53,091 bases of DNA from Candidatus Poribacteria bacterium. GTDB lineage: Bacteria > Poribacteria > WGA-4E > WGA-3G. Positions within the stretch are counted from its first letter, which is position 1; every line of letters starts with the position of its first letter. A program made the translations under genes and the position numbers. Below the pieces are notes generated by a model. The model searched no databases, was not told where the DNA came from, and was given only the letters and a program-made list of their open reading frames with translations. The stretch covers positions 1-53,091 of the forward strand of contig JAJEEK010000029.1 in the NCBI GenBank assembly GCA_022821065.1, given 5' to 3'. Positions 16,770-26,604 of this stretch are shown in pieces.

Positions 16770-19700
16770 CTAAGCGCGTTGCCGTTGTTTTAACGTTTCG
16801 CCGAGCTCTGCGACACGGTTCTGTGCTAAGTCCAAGAACGCTTGGTATCTATCTGGATCAATGGGTGCCCCGTCTTGCGTATTCCAATTTTCGTCTATCG
16901 GAAAGGCGATCGGCTCTCCGAAAATGATACGCACCGGATGCCGCTTTGGAAAATTCTGACCTTTCGGCAACGCGTGATAAGTGCCATCAATATAAGCCGG
17001 TATAATCGGGACACTGGGACCGTAGATAAGTAAGCTCAGCACCCCCGGTTTGAAGGGTTGAAGGTTGCCATCAAGTGAACGTGTGCCTTCAGGGAAAATG
17101 AGCAGTCCGTTATGTTGTGCCATCACCTCGTTTGCGAGCCGGAGGTCCTGTAGGAACTCCGTAAAATTGCCTTCGCGTTCTATCGGGAGCGCGTTGAGAC
17201 ATGTCCGAGCGAACCAGCCTTGGAATCGTGTCGCGAACCAATAATCACGGGCAGCGAGCGTCCAGAGTCGATACGCCTTCGTTCCGAGTGCCGTAATCAC
17301 CGTTAGTGTGTCAAGGTGACTCGTATGATTCGGCATAATAATATACGGTTTCCCCTGCGGAATATGCTCAAGTCCGTGGCATTCGAGCGAGAAATAGTGT
17401 TTATAAATCTTAGTCATCACGGCGCGAAAGGCGCGCGCGTACCAGTGTGGTACCTGTCTGAATTCCAGCTTTTCTGTTTCGGGGCGTTCCAATTTTTCGC
17501 GCTTTCCGTCTGTATGGAAAGTCTCAATCAAGTCAACAACGTCGCCAACCGTCTCCAAGTTAGCGAGTAGTGCATCGGGAACTGTTTCACCGAGTCTGTT
17601 TTCAAGGGCTAACAACAGGTCAAGCCGTGTGAGGGAATCAAGTCCTAAATCGGTATCCAGACGGCTATCGCTGTGAATCTGGTGTGCCGGCATACGTGCC
17701 AACCGAGCGAGCGTAGATAGAATTTCTTCGGGGACATCCGTTCTCGGCGTACCAGACGCTTCGCTTTCTACCCCTTTTTCGGCATCTGTCTGAATCTGCT
17801 CCATTTCTTTAATATGTGCCGCTAAGTTCCGTCTCAAACCGACCCGATCAATACTGCCGTCTTCAGTTTTCGGGAGTGCGTCTTTCCAGAGATGGTGTTT
17901 GTGAAATTGCTGATAACTCGGCAACGCTTTCGCGCACGCTTGAAGGTGTTCCTGAACCTCGGTTTGCGTGGTTTCGTCCTGATCTGTCGGCACAATGACC
18001 GCATGAATGGCTGTATCCGATCCGTCTTCGTAAGGGATACCGACAACACATATTTCGGCGATAGCCGGACTGTTCCCATAAAGTGCCTCCAGTTCGACAG
18101 GATAGACGTTTTTACCAGAAGCCGGGACGATGATGTTTTTACAATGACCTGTCAGATAAAGATAGCCGTCATCGTCGATATAACCGAGATCACCCGTGTA
18201 AAGCCATCCGTCTCGGATCGCCTGCGTTGTCGCCTCGGGGTTCTGATAATATCCCTGCATCGTACTCGGGCCCTTCGCGATGATTTCACCGATGCCGTCG
18301 CTATCCGGGTTCTCAATCCGAAGTTCTACGCCTTCCACCGCCGGACCAACCGATCCGCGTTTGCTCTTGAGGTACGGATTAACGCTCAGCACCGGTGCCG
18401 TCTCTGTCATGCCGTAGCCTTGGTAAAGCACCATACCGAACTTTTGGAACCCGTCGTAAACCGAATCTGACAGTGAAGCACCGCCACTAACGAGGACACG
18501 AATCTCACCCCCCATAACAGCCAGTGCCTTCTCCGCTAATGTTTCACCCGGCGTATCTTCTCGTGCTGCTTGTCTTTCAATCGTGCCTTGAAGCATCTGG
18601 AATAGACGCGGCACACCGATAAAAGCCGTCGTTTTTGCTTCACGCATCGTCTTCAGAAGTGTTGTCGGACGGAGGGCGTTGACATAAGTCGCCGTGGTGC
18701 CGCTGTAGAGTGCCATCAACAGGCTGCAGGAGAAACTCAAAGCGTGATACAACGGGAGTGCGGATAGGATGCGTTCTGTATCTGTCGGCGGGAGTGCTTT
18801 CGCGACCGCTTGCACATTAGAGATGAAGCCACCGTGCGTGAGCATTGCACCCTTTGCCTCTACTGTCGTACCCATCGTGAAGATAATAGACGCAACGGTA
18901 TCCGGTGTAATCTCTACATTCGGGAAATCGTCCGGTATCTGTTCGGGCTGGGCTACCCCGTTCCCACTACGCCCATTGTCAGCACCGACGACTGCACAGT
19001 TCTTATTGATGTTGTGCAGCGTTGAACCTGCCGCTGACAGGGCAGCACCAGCTTTTTGTAATACACTTTCAGAGGCTAAAATCGATTTTGCATCGGTGAA
19101 CTCGGCGATTGCCAAGATTTCGGCGGTAGGGGTCTGGGCATCAAGTGGAACGACTGCCGCGCCGATCTGGACGGCGGCGAGATACGCGATACACCACCCC
19201 GGCTGGTTTTCCGAGACGAGTACAACGCGGTCACCTTTACCTAAACCGCTCTGCCATAACTGCCACGCAACTTGGCGTGATAACCTATAAGTTTCCGCGT
19301 AGGTATACTGTTCCCACGCATCCTCGCTTGCCATTTGCAAGGCAACCCTATCTGGAATTCGCGAGGCTTGCGTCTTAATCAGGTCTACAATCGTTTCCGG
19401 ATCAATCCGTTCAGGTGCCGCGACAGACTCCTCTGATTCGTCTTGTGCACCTGTTCGCCCCTGTTTTGTCGCAGACGCACGCGCACCATCTGTCTCCGAG
19501 TCGCTCGCCGCGCCACCTTCAATTTTCAGAACGTGCTTCTTGATACCGGGGATATGGATCTCTTGGAAATACCGTCTCCAATGGATCTGTGAGACATCGA
19601 AGTTAAACCGTTGCTGTTCCGTCGGCGAGAGTGCTTCGTACAGTCCTTGCATCTTTCGGGTCTCAAATTCAAAACTCGTCCGCGTGTAAGGGGCATAGAT

Positions 19701-21104
19701 CCTGATGTAATGCAAGAGTGCCTTGATACCGCTCTGTTTCAGCGCAAGTTGACGACGTTTCCGTTTCGCTGCGCGGATTGGCAGTTTATCAAGCACTTGG
19801 ATGGTAAGGTCAAGGAGTGTCATTCGGCTATCGAGCTTCCGCTGGAATTCTTCCATGCTCGGATATTGCCAGACCGGTACGGCGACCGGTTTCCCGTTTT
19901 CCAACATCGGATTCTCGACAAAATAATCGTGTGTCGCTTCGAAGATACCGCGAAAGTAGAGCGGGTTCTGTGTGCCTGTTGCCACGTGATAGACCTCGAT
20001 ACCACCACGTTTTGCTGTCGCTTCAGCAGCTGCCAGCATAGCGTTAACAACGAAATCAACCGGAATAATGTCCAGAATTATATCCGGGTCCGCTGGAAAA
20101 TCTGGAAGGCGTCCCTTTCCGAACCCGACGATCAACGGTTCAGACATCCGAAACTTACCGAGCCAACCGGGTTCGGGTTCATCAAAACTGCTTTCGATAA
20201 TTGATGGACGGACAATAGCAGTCGGGAGCTCACCACGCAGTTCCATGATCATCTGCTCGGCGAGGAATTTCATGTAGGTATAAGTATCATTCCAGCCGCG
20301 CGAGCGTGCGTGTTTCAGTCCCTCTTCTATCAAGCGTTCCTCAAGCCAATCTGCTTTTAATTCTTCAACGTGCGCGTCAATCCCTTTACGTGTCGTTTTC
20401 TTCTGCCGTTCTGCTTCTTGCTGCAAACGTGCGAGGTTCTCCGGTGTGTCAGCTTCCGCGCGAATCGTAGCACTTAGAGAGAGTAACCCCTCAATTTCTT
20501 CTGAAAGTGTTTCTGGGATAGAGACACCCGTCTTTTCGCGATGCGATGCGACGTATTGCTCGTATGGGATCGGTAACGCTTCGGGGACATGCCCGGGCTT
20601 GTTCCCGCAGACGTAAGCCGTTGAAACATGAAGGAACACCGCATCTTGGCAGCCTTTTGCGAAGTTGACGACATGTTTCGCAGCGAGCGTGTTACCCCAT
20701 AAAGAGTCATCAAAAGGTGGGTCGAAATCCACGAGTCCTGCGACATTAATAAAAACCTGTACTTCGCTCTGGAGGCGTTGGTAATCTGTATCGCTGAATC
20801 CGAGGTTTTCGTCGGTGAGTTCGCCTTCAACGGCTATCAGTTTCTGTAGTGCCCATGCGTTAAAGTTGGTACCGTGCAAACGGCGGAGCGAAGCAAAGAC
20901 ATCAGAGGCGAGAAGTTCATTTTCCAACCGTTCTTGGGCAGATGTACGTTTCCCAGAGGCATCGGTACGACTTCGGATGAGGAGATAAATCTTTTTGACA
21001 TCGGGAAGCGCAGTCAAAATCTTTGCGATCAGCGGCTGCCCCAGAAATGCAGTGCCACCGGTAATAAGCAGAACTTTCCCTCGAAAAAAATCAGTTATTG
21101 ACAT
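16770..21104 (-). CDS. four-domain lipid enzyme: acyl reductase - AMP ligase - ACP - PlsC (ElbD-like)
   Basis: A 1444-residue fusion. Domain 1 (about 8-400) is an NAD(P)-binding fatty acyl/thioester reductase (GKVLLITGGTAFLG at 10-23; YTYMK, Y275/K279). Domain 2 (about 575-1095) is an acyl-CoA/ACP synthetase (TMGTTVEAKGAMLTH; YGMTETAPVL; YTGDLGYIDDDGYLYLTG). Domain 3 is an acyl carrier protein with DTDLGLDSL, phosphopantetheine site Ser1157. Domain 4 (about 1215-1444) is PlsC with NHTSHLD (H1260, D1265) and FPEGTRS. This order resembles ElbD, the multifunctional ether-lipid enzyme of Myxococcus xanthus (from memory). Acyl activation, reduction and glycerolipid acylation could thus occur on one chain. 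The start at 21104 has RBS AAGGGA; the in-frame extension to 21236 is MITE-1c sequence. Confidence 0.88.
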   Translation of the reverse strand: MSITDFFRGKVLLITGGTAFLGQPLIAKILTALPDVKKIYLLIRSRTDASGKRTSAQERLENELLASDVFASLRRLHGTNFNAWALQKLIAVEGELTDENLGFSDTDYQRLQSEVQVFINVAGLVDFDPPFDDSLWGNTLAAKHVVNFAKGCQDAVFLHVSTAYVCGNKPGHVPEALPIPYEQYVASHREKTGVSIPETLSEEIEGLLSLSATIRAEADTPENLARLQQEAERQKKTTRKGIDAHVEELKADWLEERLIEEGLKHARSRGWNDTYTYMKFLAEQMIMELRGELPTAIVRPSIIESSFDEPEPGWLGKFRMSEPLIVGFGKGRLPDFPADPDIILDIIPVDFVVNAMLAAAEATAKRGGIEVYHVATGTQNPLYFRGIFEATHDYFVENPMLENGKPVAVPVWQYPSMEEFQRKLDSRMTLLDLTIQVLDKLPIRAAKRKRRQLALKQSGIKALLHYIRIYAPYTRTSFEFETRKMQGLYEALSPTEQQRFNFDVSQIHWRRYFQEIHIPGIKKHVLKIEGGAASDSETDGARASATKQGRTGAQDESEESVAAPERIDPETIVDLIKTQASRIPDRVALQMASEDAWEQYTYAETYRLSRQVAWQLWQSGLGKGDRVVLVSENQPGWCIAYLAAVQIGAAVVPLDAQTPTAEILAIAEFTDAKSILASESVLQKAGAALSAAGSTLHNINKNCAVVGADNGRSGNGVAQPEQIPDDFPNVEITPDTVASIIFTMGTTVEAKGAMLTHGGFISNVQAVAKALPPTDTERILSALPLYHALSFSCSLLMALYSGTTATYVNALRPTTLLKTMREAKTTAFIGVPRLFQMLQGTIERQAAREDTPGETLAEKALAVMGGEIRVLVSGGASLSDSVYDGFQKFGMVLYQGYGMTETAPVLSVNPYLKSKRGSVGPAVEGVELRIENPDSDGIGEIIAKGPSTMQGYYQNPEATTQAIRDGWLYTGDLGYIDDDGYLYLTGHCKNIIVPASGKNVYPVELEALYGNSPAIAEICVVGIPYEDGSDTAIHAVIVPTDQDETTQTEVQEHLQACAKALPSYQQFHKHHLWKDALPKTEDGSIDRVGLRRNLAAHIKEMEQIQTDAEKGVESEASGTPRTDVPEEILSTLARLARMPAHQIHSDSRLDTDLGLDSLTRLDLLLALENRLGETVPDALLANLETVGDVVDLIETFHTDGKREKLERPETEKLEFRQVPHWYARAFRAVMTKIYKHYFSLECHGLEHIPQGKPYIIMPNHTSHLDTLTVITALGTKAYRLWTLAARDYWFATRFQGWFARTCLNALPIEREGNFTEFLQDLRLANEVMAQHNGLLIFPEGTRSLDGNLQPFKPGVLSLLIYGPSVPIIPAYIDGTYHALPKGQNFPKRHPVRIIFGEPIAFPIDENWNTQDGAPIDPDRYQAFLDLAQNRVAELGETLKQRQRA

Positions 21105-21191
21105 AATTCCCTTTTCTGTGGCATAATAGATATTCCAAGATGAGGACGGTTTGGCAGTTGAATTAGTTAACAGGCAACAGTTATCAGTTAT

Positions 21192-21363
21192 AGGACTTAC
21201 GCATGATGCTCTTTTGTACCACGATGCACTTCGCATCTGGGGTTTTTGCTGGGGCGTTTCTTCAAGTACGCCGCAAAACTGTTAGTTTGTGACGCAGAAA
21301 CACTGTGTTTCCAGAAAACTTTCTTCTAACAGAACAGTCTACAGTCAAAATTGCGTAAGTCCT
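21192..21363. mobile_element. MITE-1 copy c, enlarged
   Basis: 172 bp with the standard ends AGGACTTACGCA / TGCGTAAGTCCT. It holds an extra segment of about 52 bp inside the left half (GATGCACTTCGCATC hairpin, then the GGGGTTTTTGCTGGGG word) between TTGTACCAC and AACTGTTAGTTTGTG. It lies in the divergent spacer between the ElbD-like gene and the PP2C gene. Confidence 0.85.
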
Positions 21364-21490
21364 AAGTTACAAGAGTCCTCTTAACTGAAAACTGAAAGAT
21401 TTTTCGTAGAAAAATCGTACTGATAACTGACAACTATTAAGTAATTAAAGATAACACAATTTCTACAAAAAGTCAAAGGCTGAATTGATA

Positions 21491-22681
21491 ATGTTAGCAG
21501 AAGAAGATAAAATAAGGTTTTTACAACAAACGGCTCTTTTTGCCGAACTCCCTGAGACAGAATTAAAATTGATCTGTCAGAGCGCGAGCGAAGTCGTTTA
21601 TCCTGCTGATGCGACGTTATTTGAGGAGGGGGACGAAGGCGATTCGCTCTACCTGATCGTCGAAGGTGAAGTCAGCATTATCAAAGCAGGTACAGAGGTA
21701 CTGTTATTTAACGAGAAAGGCTACTGTCTCGGTGAAATCGCTTTGATTGATAACAAACCACGGAGTGCGACCGTCAAAACTGTGAAACCGACACAGTTCC
21801 TGCGGATCACGAGAGCCGATTTTTATAACGCAATGGCGCGTGAACCACGGATCGGTAGCGGCATGTTCCGCGTTCTAAACGATAAAATCCGACGCGACCT
21901 TGAAATCCAGATGAGTGCAATCCGCAAAGAAGTCGCACAGCAAGAAGCGATGCGACTCGCCGCTGCGGTCCAACAGTCTATCCTGCCAGACCAAGAGATT
22001 TCGCATCCCTCTATATCTTCTGCCGGTTATTGTCAACCAGCAAATAATGTCGGCGGCGATTATTATGACTATTTTAGTCTCTCTGACGACCGCGTCGCTA
22101 TCTTTATTGGCGATGTGATGGGACACGGCTACCATTCAGCCATGGTCGCAGCGATGACCAAAAGCTGCTTGCAAACACAGATCCGTTTTGACGCATCCAT
22201 ACCTGAAGTGATGAAAGCGGTTGCCAGAGTCGTCGAAGAAGATTCACAAGCCTTTATCTATATGACTTGCTGCTATCTCATCATACACCCAGACAATCGG
22301 TTCGAGTTCGCCAATGCCGGTCATCCCCAAATGCTGCTCTATCGGGCCGAACACGAAAACGATACGGACGACCCGATTGAATTAGAATCAGGGTTTATGC
22401 CAGCCGGTTTCCCGAAATTCGATGGTCCCACACAATACGACAGCACTGAAGTCAAATGGTACCCCGGTGATCTGTTAGTACTTTATTCAGACGGCATCAC
22501 TGAGGCTTTCAACCCGGATTCTGAAATGTATGGTTTGGAACGTTTCAAGGCACTCATCTCGGAAAAGCGGCACCTAACACCTGCGGAGATTAAAGCCGAA
22601 ATCCTCAACGATCTTCAGGCATATCAGCAGGATGAAGATACCAATGACGACATCACATTAGTCGTCGCAAAATTCATGTAA
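21491..22681 (+). CDS. cyclic-nucleotide-binding domain + PP2C (SpoIIE-type) phosphatase
   Basis: A 396-residue two-domain signalling protein. Residues about 5-125 are a CAP-like cNMP-binding domain (FEEGDEGDSLYLIVEGEVSI, then GEIALIDNKPRSATVK, the phosphate-binding cassette). A helical linker follows, then a PP2C-type Ser/Thr phosphatase (about 165-395) with metal-binding GGDYYDYF, GDVMGHGYHSAM, NAGHP, YSDGITEA and DDITLVV. It probably dephosphorylates an anti-sigma-factor antagonist in response to a cyclic nucleotide. No partner kinase or antagonist is adjacent. The ATG at 21491 is preferred to TTG 21485. Confidence 0.9.
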   Translation: MLAEEDKIRFLQQTALFAELPETELKLICQSASEVVYPADATLFEEGDEGDSLYLIVEGEVSIIKAGTEVLLFNEKGYCLGEIALIDNKPRSATVKTVKPTQFLRITRADFYNAMAREPRIGSGMFRVLNDKIRRDLEIQMSAIRKEVAQQEAMRLAAAVQQSILPDQEISHPSISSAGYCQPANNVGGDYYDYFSLSDDRVAIFIGDVMGHGYHSAMVAAMTKSCLQTQIRFDASIPEVMKAVARVVEEDSQAFIYMTCCYLIIHPDNRFEFANAGHPQMLLYRAEHENDTDDPIELESGFMPAGFPKFDGPTQYDSTEVKWYPGDLLVLYSDGITEAFNPDSEMYGLERFKALISEKRHLTPAEIKAEILNDLQAYQQDEDTNDDITLVVAKFM

Positions 22682-22730
22682 CCAAAGAAAAAACCGACCG
22701 CGAAGACGATAGGACTGGATTACCCAGTGC

Positions 22731-23930
22731 CTACTTAAGTTGACTGACAGCATAATACATGATATTTTCTATGAGTGCTTTGTTTATTTCAGAGGTATAT
22801 TGGCTATCGTTACGAAGGCTGGTGATAATGTATAACCCTTTGCCGTACCGTCTCGCACCGATAACGAGTTCTTTTTTGTCTTCTGTCGTCGCGAACACTT
22901 CATCCCCTCTATCCCAATCGACCCAGGCGTCATCAACGAAGATTTTGCCGGACACGATCTTGTTAGGTGTAGAGAATAGGGATTTTCCTGTTTTGGTAAC
23001 AGAAAAATTCTGTGCCGGTGGACTTTCCACGCCTTTCAACTTACCACCTTGTAGCCATCCCGTACCGCACGGATTCTCGGCACTGCTGTCCTGCCCCGCA
23101 ACAACAACGATACCGCCGTTCTTCACGAACGTCTTAATCTTTGCCTCAGTTTCATCCGAAAGGAGGTAGCGTCCGTAACTCGAAATCTCTTCATAACCGA
23201 TCCAGAGGATATCGGCTTTCTCCAGATGCGGCAGCGTCTGTTCTTTGGTGAGTTCATAAACGAGCGGACGTTTGCTCCCCTCTTTTACGGACCGCAATGC
23301 CTGATATTCATAAGTTGCAGCGTTCGTATAGACAGGCGTTTGGCTCCAAGTCGGATATGTGCTATTTCCAGTCAGGACTAAGACTTTCGCAGCGTTCTTT
23401 GGTGCTGCAACCCACATTTTACCGGCTAACATGTCGCGAACAATCTTTTGAAACGCCTTCGTCTTACCATCAAACGTCCGAGACATCATCGGATCAATAT
23501 GTGTAAAGGTCCACCAAGTGCTGTTATATCCACCACGATAGGCACGCATCTGAAACCATGTGTTATCAACAAAACACATGCTGTCGATACCGTAATGCTC
23601 GCGATAGAAAACGATGATCGGCATCCCAGGTTTGAGCAATTTCGCCAGTTTTTCTGGAGAGGTGCCTCGTTTGTAATGTCCGGTCGCTAAATTCATCTTG
23701 ATTTCCTTAAGACCGCTCTTGCCTTTGACATCCTCTTCGACAGTGACGACACCGCGCAAACGGGCACGATCAACGCTTTTGACTTTACCGAAAACGATGT
23801 TCGTGCAAGCATCAAGGACTTCACGAGTCGTATATTCTCGCTCAATAAATGCGGATGCAGGTAATGTGAATAGCAAGCCGATCAGACAGCACACGAGGAG
23901 TGGAGCAACAAAATTGTGTGTAAAACGCAT
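22731..23930 (-). CDS. secreted protein with glutamine-amidotransferase-like (ThuA-like) domain
   Basis: A 399-residue protein with a clear signal peptide (FVAPLLVCCLIGLLFTLPASA, about 7-28). The first half (about 30-150) resembles a secreted beta-rich domain (NIVFGKVKSVDRARLRGVVTV, then VEEDVKG). The second half (about 180-399) looks like the class I glutamine amidotransferase-like fold used by ThuA and related proteins (KVLVLTGNSTY, ILWIGYEEISSYG, FVKNGGIVVVAGQD, YGKGLYIITSLRND), with no catalytic triad identified. RBS AAGGGG. The function is unknown. Confidence 0.65.
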   Translation of the reverse strand: MRFTHNFVAPLLVCCLIGLLFTLPASAFIEREYTTREVLDACTNIVFGKVKSVDRARLRGVVTVEEDVKGKSGLKEIKMNLATGHYKRGTSPEKLAKLLKPGMPIIVFYREHYGIDSMCFVDNTWFQMRAYRGGYNSTWWTFTHIDPMMSRTFDGKTKAFQKIVRDMLAGKMWVAAPKNAAKVLVLTGNSTYPTWSQTPVYTNAATYEYQALRSVKEGSKRPLVYELTKEQTLPHLEKADILWIGYEEISSYGRYLLSDETEAKIKTFVKNGGIVVVAGQDSSAENPCGTGWLQGGKLKGVESPPAQNFSVTKTGKSLFSTPNKIVSGKIFVDDAWVDWDRGDEVFATTEDKKELVIGARRYGKGLYIITSLRNDSQYTSEINKALIENIMYYAVSQLK

Positions 23931-24031
23931 GGTGGAATCCCCTTTATATATATCATGGATAAGCTTGGTTAATGAATATTGTAGTATATCTTCTGTAAAT
24001 TTTTCAAGAACTATTTAATTTTTTCACCTTT

Positions 24032-25576
24032 ATGTTAAAACTGAAACCGGGACCCCTTGCACGCATCGCCTCTGAAACGATATTTGATACCGCTACCTAC
24101 ATCGGATTCCTTATTTTCGTTCTCGCCCTACCTTTCGGCTATTCGACGGCATTTCTCAATATCGGACTGTCGTTTGTGCTATTCGGATGGGTAGGGCGGA
24201 TGATTTCTGAACGGAAACTAAGTTGGCAACGCACCCCGCTTGATCTGCCTATCCTCCTATTTTTGGGATTGGCACTGATCGCCTGTTTCCTTGCACCGCA
24301 TCCTACGAGAAGTAGTCTCGGCTATTTTTGGAAGTTACTCCGGGCGATACTGCTCTTTTATGCCGTTATCCATAGTCGCTTGCGAACGCAATGGCGGCAT
24401 ATCGTGATCGCCTTTATCGTCGCAGCCGGTATATCTTCCGCACTCGGACTCTGGTATTACGCCAATGATACCCGTTTAGCGATTGACTTTATGGGGCGGA
24501 TCGGGGTACAATTTCAAGAGGAACTCGAAGCACAAGAGACCCAAAGTTTACAAATATCAGATGAATTGCGGGCCAGGCTACGGGAATGCAGTGTCCCACT
24601 CTCCGAAAGTGCCACAATTTCGTCTTCAAGACAACCTGACGAATGGCGGATTGATGACCCAGCGCGCCAAAGACGCTACATCGTTCGCAAGGATAAAACG
24701 TATCTCATGGTCTACATGATTGAGCAACGGCTCACTGGGACCTTTAAAATGCCGAACGATCTCGGGGCATATCTGGCACTCAGCCTGCCGTTTGTGATGG
24801 GGTACTTTGGGACGGGGTGGCGGAGGTATCCGAAACAGAAGCAAAACCAGATACGAATAATTTTGGTTCTTGGTGCTGTTGTAATACTGATGAGTGCGAA
24901 TCTCATGCTGACGCTTACACGTGCCGCTTGGGTGAGTGTTACCATCGCGACTGCTTGTCTCGGTGTTTATCTCGTTGTTAGTAAGCCCCTACGGAGACTC
25001 GAATCCGCTGGCAGGTTACGCCAACGAATTCTGTTAGGAGCCGCTGTGATCATCGTGATTATAGGCGTGTCATTATTCCTGATGCCGCAGCATATCAAGG
25101 CACGTTTCCAAACGATGATTGAACAACCTGCTGGATTTATGGGGGAGCGTCCACAGTGGTGGCAGACCTCGTTGGAACTCATCAAAAAGTATCCATTGAC
25201 AGGCATCGGGTTGGGTAGGTTTCGCTATGAATACCAACGCAGTGGACCGTCTGAACAATACAATGTCCCATACCACGCACATAATATTTATCTACATATC
25301 GCAGTTGAACACGGCATCCCGTCGCTTTTGCTGTTTCTATGGATGGTTGTGATTATCTGTCAACAGGTTTACGGCATAAGAAGTGCCACCGATTTTTGGG
25401 GCAGTGGCACTTTCATCGGTGCAAGCGGTTTCCTAATTTCTGCCCTTATTTATGGACTCGCAGATAACATCCTACATCAGCGCACGGTGCTGCTATTCTG
25501 GTTTATTGTCGGTATAATTTTTTATTTTAAACGATTGAAGGACGAAAATGATGAAGAAACCTTGGAAACCGGTTAA
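24032..25576 (+). CDS. O-antigen ligase/polymerase family membrane protein
   Basis: A 514-residue polytopic protein with about 10-12 helices. The Wzy_C/WaaL signature lies in the C-terminal third: GIGLGRFRYEYQ, then YHAHNIYLHIAVEHGIPSLLLFLW. A periplasmic loop lies at about 150-235 with many charged residues. It probably ligates or polymerises glycans at the outer face of the inner membrane. It overlaps the next gene by 29 bases. Confidence 0.82.
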   Translation: MLKLKPGPLARIASETIFDTATYIGFLIFVLALPFGYSTAFLNIGLSFVLFGWVGRMISERKLSWQRTPLDLPILLFLGLALIACFLAPHPTRSSLGYFWKLLRAILLFYAVIHSRLRTQWRHIVIAFIVAAGISSALGLWYYANDTRLAIDFMGRIGVQFQEELEAQETQSLQISDELRARLRECSVPLSESATISSSRQPDEWRIDDPARQRRYIVRKDKTYLMVYMIEQRLTGTFKMPNDLGAYLALSLPFVMGYFGTGWRRYPKQKQNQIRIILVLGAVVILMSANLMLTLTRAAWVSVTIATACLGVYLVVSKPLRRLESAGRLRQRILLGAAVIIVIIGVSLFLMPQHIKARFQTMIEQPAGFMGERPQWWQTSLELIKKYPLTGIGLGRFRYEYQRSGPSEQYNVPYHAHNIYLHIAVEHGIPSLLLFLWMVVIICQQVYGIRSATDFWGSGTFIGASGFLISALIYGLADNILHQRTVLLFWFIVGIIFYFKRLKDENDEETLETG

Positions 25577-26498
25577 TATGTCCGCTGTGACCACTTATCC
25601 GCTTCAGGAGCGTATCAACAAAGTCTCCGTTCACGATTTTGCGACGCTACCAGACTCAGAGACCGATCTGTCGCCATTCTTAGCGAGTCTCCCAAAGATC
25701 CTCAAAGGGTCGGAATTCCCGGCACTCGTTGACGACATCGTTGCCGCACATGAAAAAAAGAAACCTGTCATTGTGATGATGGGAGGACACGTCATCAAGT
25801 GTGGATTAAGTCCGCTTTTAATAGCCTTGGCAAAACGTGGCGTAGTTACCGGTTTCGCCTTCAACGGCGCGAGTAGTATTCACGACTTTGAGATTGCACT
25901 CATTGGGGAGACTTCCGAGGATGTCTCTGCCTATCTTCAGAACGGGCAATTTGGGATGTGGGAGGAGACTGGGCACTTGATGAACACAGCCATCCAGAAC
26001 GCTGCGAATACAGGCATCGGGATGGGCGAGGCGTTGGGTCAGCAACTGATAGAAATGGATGCCCCCTATAATGGATATAGTCTCCTTGCAGCAGCGATTC
26101 AATACGATGTACCGATCACGGTGCATGTCGCCATCGGTACGGATATTATCCATCAGCATCCAAGCGCGGACGGTGCCGCGATCGGCGCAGCAAGTTTCAC
26201 TGATTTCCGATTGTTAACAGCGTTAGTAAAAGATTTAGAAGACGGAGGTGTCGTGTTGAACTTGGGGTCGGCTGTGATTTTGCCCGAGGTTTTCTTGAAG
26301 GCCTTGACGATCGCACGGAACTTGGGGAACACTGTCTCTAACTTCACCGCTGCGAATTTCGATATGAACCAGCAATATCGTCCCGTAGAGAATGTCGTCA
26401 AACGTCCCACAGAGATGGGTGGCAAGGGGTATACCTTCACAGGACATCATGAGTTGATGATCCCGTTGCTGGTGCAGGCGATTCTGGCACGCCTATAG
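25548..26498 (+). CDS. deoxyhypusine synthase-like Rossmann protein (tentative)
   Basis: A 316-residue soluble protein. Segments such as KKPVIVMMGGHVIKCGLSP, FNGASSIHDFEIALIGETSED, GMGEALGQ and VPITVHVAIGTDIIHQHPSADGAAIG recall bacterial deoxyhypusine synthase-family proteins (NAD-binding, IHDFE and TSED elements), but the lysine-modifying role is not established for such bacterial relatives. The start at 25548 is supported by GAAGGA 7 bases upstream and lies inside the 3' end of the ligase gene; ATG 25578 is an alternative. What it modifies, if anything, is unknown. Confidence 0.5.
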   Translation: MMKKPWKPVNMSAVTTYPLQERINKVSVHDFATLPDSETDLSPFLASLPKILKGSEFPALVDDIVAAHEKKKPVIVMMGGHVIKCGLSPLLIALAKRGVVTGFAFNGASSIHDFEIALIGETSEDVSAYLQNGQFGMWEETGHLMNTAIQNAANTGIGMGEALGQQLIEMDAPYNGYSLLAAAIQYDVPITVHVAIGTDIIHQHPSADGAAIGAASFTDFRLLTALVKDLEDGGVVLNLGSAVILPEVFLKALTIARNLGNTVSNFTAANFDMNQQYRPVENVVKRPTEMGGKGYTFTGHHELMIPLLVQAILARL

Positions 26499-26516
26499 CA
26501 GCGTTCATAGAAAAGG

Positions 26517-26543
26517 AGAAGCACGCTTTCGCAGCGCGCTTCT
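26517..26543. terminator. hairpin between convergent genes
   Basis: AGAAGC A CGCT TTCGC AGCG C GCTTCT: ten pairs with one A/C mismatch and a 5-base loop. It sits between the end of the DHS-like gene (+) and the small gene on the - strand. It probably acts as a terminator in both directions, though the T-run is poor. Confidence 0.55.
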
Positions 26544-26604
26544 TAGGATACGCAATGGGTTTATTCTCAATTGGGTGCTATGACGCTATGGAGAATGTGT
26601 TGCG

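Noticed and set aside
21105..21236. 44-residue N-terminal extension of the ElbD-like protein
   Set aside because: It is encoded by MITE-1c and spacer repeats; ATG 21104 has a proper RBS.
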